64,000 nt of DNA. Origin: Maioricimonas rarisocia. Its GTDB lineage: Bacteria; Planctomycetota; Planctomycetia; Planctomycetales; Planctomycetaceae. The notes under the pieces were generated by a model that saw only the letters and a program-made list of their open reading frames with translations, ran no database searches and was not told the origin of the DNA. Positions 62,076 to 64,000 of the stretch are shown here, piece after piece. The translations under genes were made by a program, and so were the position numbers. The stretch lies in the NCBI RefSeq assembly GCF_007747795.1, contig NZ_CP036275.1, forward strand, positions 4,456,001 to 4,520,000, given 5' to 3'. Each line of letters opens with the position of its first letter. Within the stretch, counting starts at the first letter, position 1.

Positions 62076-63173
62076 TCAGTACACGCCGACCGTCGTCGCC
62101 TTGGCGATTTCGTGGAACGGCCGCGTGCCGCTCACTCCGTCCCACGGGTACTTCTCGTGCGGTTCTTCCCGCTCACCCTCGTCCCGTTCCATAAATCCGG
62201 GGATGAACAGTTCGTCGGTCAGCGTGTACAGCTTCACCCGACCGGTGCCGCCGTATTCGACGACTTTGGAGTAGTCGTCGAACTCAACTACCTCGACCGC
62301 GGCCCGTGGCTGCGGTGCGTAGTAGGTGATCTTGAAGTTGTCTGCCGGATCGAACGGCTTGCCGCAGGCCAGGCCCATCAGCGTGTTGCCGTAGGTCGGC
62401 GTGATGAACACATCCGGTCCGAGCAGCTCTTCCTTGCAGAAGCGGTACCACTGCGGGGTGAACTCGGTACCGCCGGCGAAGATGCCGGTGATGCCCGCTT
62501 CGGCAATGGAGGAATCGTCTTCGATCAGCCGCATGGCGAGGGCTTCGAGCAGCTTCGGCGTGGCGAACGCGCATTTGACGTCGTGTCCGGACCGGAGCAC
62601 GGTGATGGCCTGGTCGATCACGTGATCGGCGTACGCCTTGGCTCCCTGCACATCACCCTTCTTGAGCAGCTTGACCACCCAGCGGGGATCGAGGTCGACG
62701 CAGAAGCAGATGCCGCCGCGGTGTTGGCACAGGTGTTCGACGGCCAGTCGCAGCCGTCGCGGACCGGACGGGCCGAGCATCAGCCAGTTCGAGCCGGGGG
62801 GAAAGTGCTCGTCGGGAAGCGTCTTGGAGAATTCTTCGTAGTCGATCCAGTGATCCCGCACGACACATCGACTCTTGGGGGTGCCGGTTGTGCCGCCGGT
62901 CTCGAAGACGTACTTCGGCTCGTTGTGCCACTTCTTCGGGAGGAAGCGGGTGACCGGTCCACCGCGGAGCCAGTCGTCTTCGAACAGCGGGAACTTCTTC
63001 AGGTCGTCGAAGCAGTTGACGTCGGTGAGGGGATCGAAGTCGTAAGTTTTGGCTTTCTCCAGCCAGAACGGAGCGCCCAGCTCGGGATCGAAGTGCAGGC
63101 GAACGGTCTTGACGGTCTGCTCGTCGAGCTGCTGCCTGGCTGCTGCGACGGTTTGTTCGAGGTTGGTGCTCAC
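62076..63173 (-). CDS. LuxE/PaaK-like adenylate-forming protein
   Basis: About 365 residues from a GTG at 63173; the frame extends further but with biased residues. The phosphate-binding loop is ETGGTTGTPKSRCVV. Further features are VFITPTYGNTLMGLACGK, a YGGTGRVKLYTLTDEL segment with the aspartate, and a short C-domain. It resembles acyl-protein synthetase (LuxE) and phenylacetate-CoA ligase. With the following ALDH-type gene it would form a two-component carboxylate-to-aldehyde reductase. The substrate is unknown. Confidence 0.78.
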   Translation of the reverse strand: MSTNLEQTVAAARQQLDEQTVKTVRLHFDPELGAPFWLEKAKTYDFDPLTDVNCFDDLKKFPLFEDDWLRGGPVTRFLPKKWHNEPKYVFETGGTTGTPKSRCVVRDHWIDYEEFSKTLPDEHFPPGSNWLMLGPSGPRRLRLAVEHLCQHRGGICFCVDLDPRWVVKLLKKGDVQGAKAYADHVIDQAITVLRSGHDVKCAFATPKLLEALAMRLIEDDSSIAEAGITGIFAGGTEFTPQWYRFCKEELLGPDVFITPTYGNTLMGLACGKPFDPADNFKITYYAPQPRAAVEVVEFDDYSKVVEYGGTGRVKLYTLTDELFIPGFMERDEGEREEPHEKYPWDGVSGTRPFHEIAKATTVGVY

Positions 63174-63449
63174 GGCGGGGCGTCTTTCGCTAGAATGGGA
63201 AAGCCGGTCGTTCCTCAAGGTGGTCCCGCAGGGGATGCCGACCATCGTCGGACGTAGGGGATCCACGCAGGGGGGAAGGGGTCTTACGATCCGTCCCCAT
63301 AATAGGCGAGTGGTCACCCATTTCAACAGAACGCGACCCCTGCGGACGCCGCCATCAGCCGGCGGACGCTGATGTGCAGATGGTCTGGCGTTGCGGGACA
63401 TCTGCTGGACCTTCCGGTCGAAACGATTGACCTCGAAGCCGGGGACACC

Positions 63450-64000
63450 ATGTTCGGGCGCCGTATCTCACTCAAGCAGCTTGCCGTCGTCTGCCGTTCG
63501 CTGGGCACCAGCCTGCACGCCGGCGTGCCGATTCTCAAAGCGTTCGATCTGGCGGCCGGCAAGACCGCCGATCCCCGGCTCCGGGCGGCCCTGTCCGACA
63601 TCGTGCTGCAACTGCGCAAGGGAGAAGATGTCGAGACGGCGATGCGGGGCCACGACCGGTACTTCCCGGATCTGATGATCGACATGATCAGCGTCGCCGA
63701 GCGGACCGGAGCCCTTCCCGAAGTCCTCCGCTCGCTGTCCGACCACTACGAGAACAACCTTCGCCTTCGTAAGGATTTCATCGGGCAGATTACCATCCCT
63801 GTCGTGCAGCTGGTGATGGCGATCCTGGTGATCGCCGGGCTGATTTACATCCTCGGGTGGATCGCCGACAGCCGCGGGGGCGAGCCGCTCGACGTCCTGG
63901 GATGGGGCCTGCTGGGGGCCTCGGGAGCAATGACCTGGCTGAGCGGCTGGGTGATCGCAGCGGTCGGTCTGTTTTTCGGCTACCGACTGGCCGTCGCTTC
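63450..64000 (+). CDS. Type II secretion system F-domain protein (partial, cut by window edge)
   Basis: It is open from ATG 63450 (GGGGA upstream) to the window edge, 183 codons. The N-terminal T2SSF domain reads ISLKQLAVVCRSLGTSLHAGVPILKAFDLAA, GEDVETAMRGHDRYFPDLMIDMISVAERTGALPEVLRSLSDHYEN and then a first transmembrane helix (VQLVMAILVIAGLIYILGW). It would be the inner-membrane platform of a type II secretion or type IV pilus-like machine, possibly the one that handles DUF1559 pseudopilins. It is divergent from the LuxE/PaaK-like gene. Confidence 0.9.
   Translation, partial: MFGRRISLKQLAVVCRSLGTSLHAGVPILKAFDLAAGKTADPRLRAALSDIVLQLRKGEDVETAMRGHDRYFPDLMIDMISVAERTGALPEVLRSLSDHYENNLRLRKDFIGQITIPVVQLVMAILVIAGLIYILGWIADSRGGEPLDVLGWGLLGASGAMTWLSGWVIAAVGLFFGYRLAVA

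Overview
The window is high-GC bacterial DNA that is almost certainly from a planctomycete (Planctomycetota, order Planctomycetales). The evidence is three DUF1559 pseudopilin-like proteins that share the [16 protein letters not shown] start, a DUF1501 + DUF1549/DUF1553 cassette, a secreted sulfatase, tetrahydromethanopterin-linked C1 genes (fhcA, fhcC), many small secreted proteins or lipoproteins, and short, loosely packed operons. I cannot name the genus from sequence alone.

Layout. 1-6.7 kb: five tandem, diverged paralogs of an unrecognised membrane-anchored family (minus strand; the first is cut by the window edge), with a SUFU-domain gene between copies A and B. 7-13.6 kb: a lipoprotein, a methyltransferase, a DUF1559 protein with a 19-glycine run, a TiaS-like protein overlapping a membrane protein, and a secreted sulfatase. 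13.7-18.8 kb (minus): a retron-type reverse transcriptase with an N-terminal membrane segment. It is preceded by a 180-nt region bounded by perfect 12-nt inverted repeats and holding three hairpins (candidate msr-msd), and further upstream by a SWIM zinc-finger gene and its coupled partner. 19-28.4 kb: zinc ribbon, fhcC overlapping an oleC-like gene, a ConA-like secreted protein, two tandem GluR0-type receptors (one with TVGYG, one with a degenerate pore), a divergent Nramp-like transporter, mannonate dehydratase. 28.6-34.9 kb: DUF1559 + lipoprotein, a membrane protein, a serine hydrolase, a TolB-propeller protein. 34.9-39.1 kb (minus): a symporter/DHDPS-like/Fe-alcohol dehydrogenase operon and cutA. 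39.5-43.9 kb: DUF1501, DUF1549/1553 and a divergent secreted protein. 44.5-49 kb: ackA, fhcA, nitroreductase, VOC protein. 49.4-55 kb: two TPR-type proteins, a SUMF1-fold protein, isochorismatase, DUF1559. 55-64 kb: class V aminotransferase, hemB followed by a small inserted gene and a duplicated hemB 3' end, a secreted protein, obg, an aldehyde dehydrogenase/LuxE-PaaK-like pair, and the start of a T2SS-F gene.

The most promising candidate for an undescribed system is the retron locus: a canonical retron-type RT core (DLKDFF, QGAPTSP, YADD, VTG) fused to a membrane anchor, with a compact candidate ncRNA 31 nt upstream, and a SWIM/helical gene pair possibly co-transcribed. The second signal is genome-scale: intergenic DNA carries degenerate heptamer tandem arrays that repeatedly begin on, or overlap, the stop codon of the adjacent gene, together with a mosaic of dispersed hairpin repeats.

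All calls are from reading the sequence. No database search or structure prediction was run, so family names come from recognisable motifs and gene functions are inferences to the degree stated.
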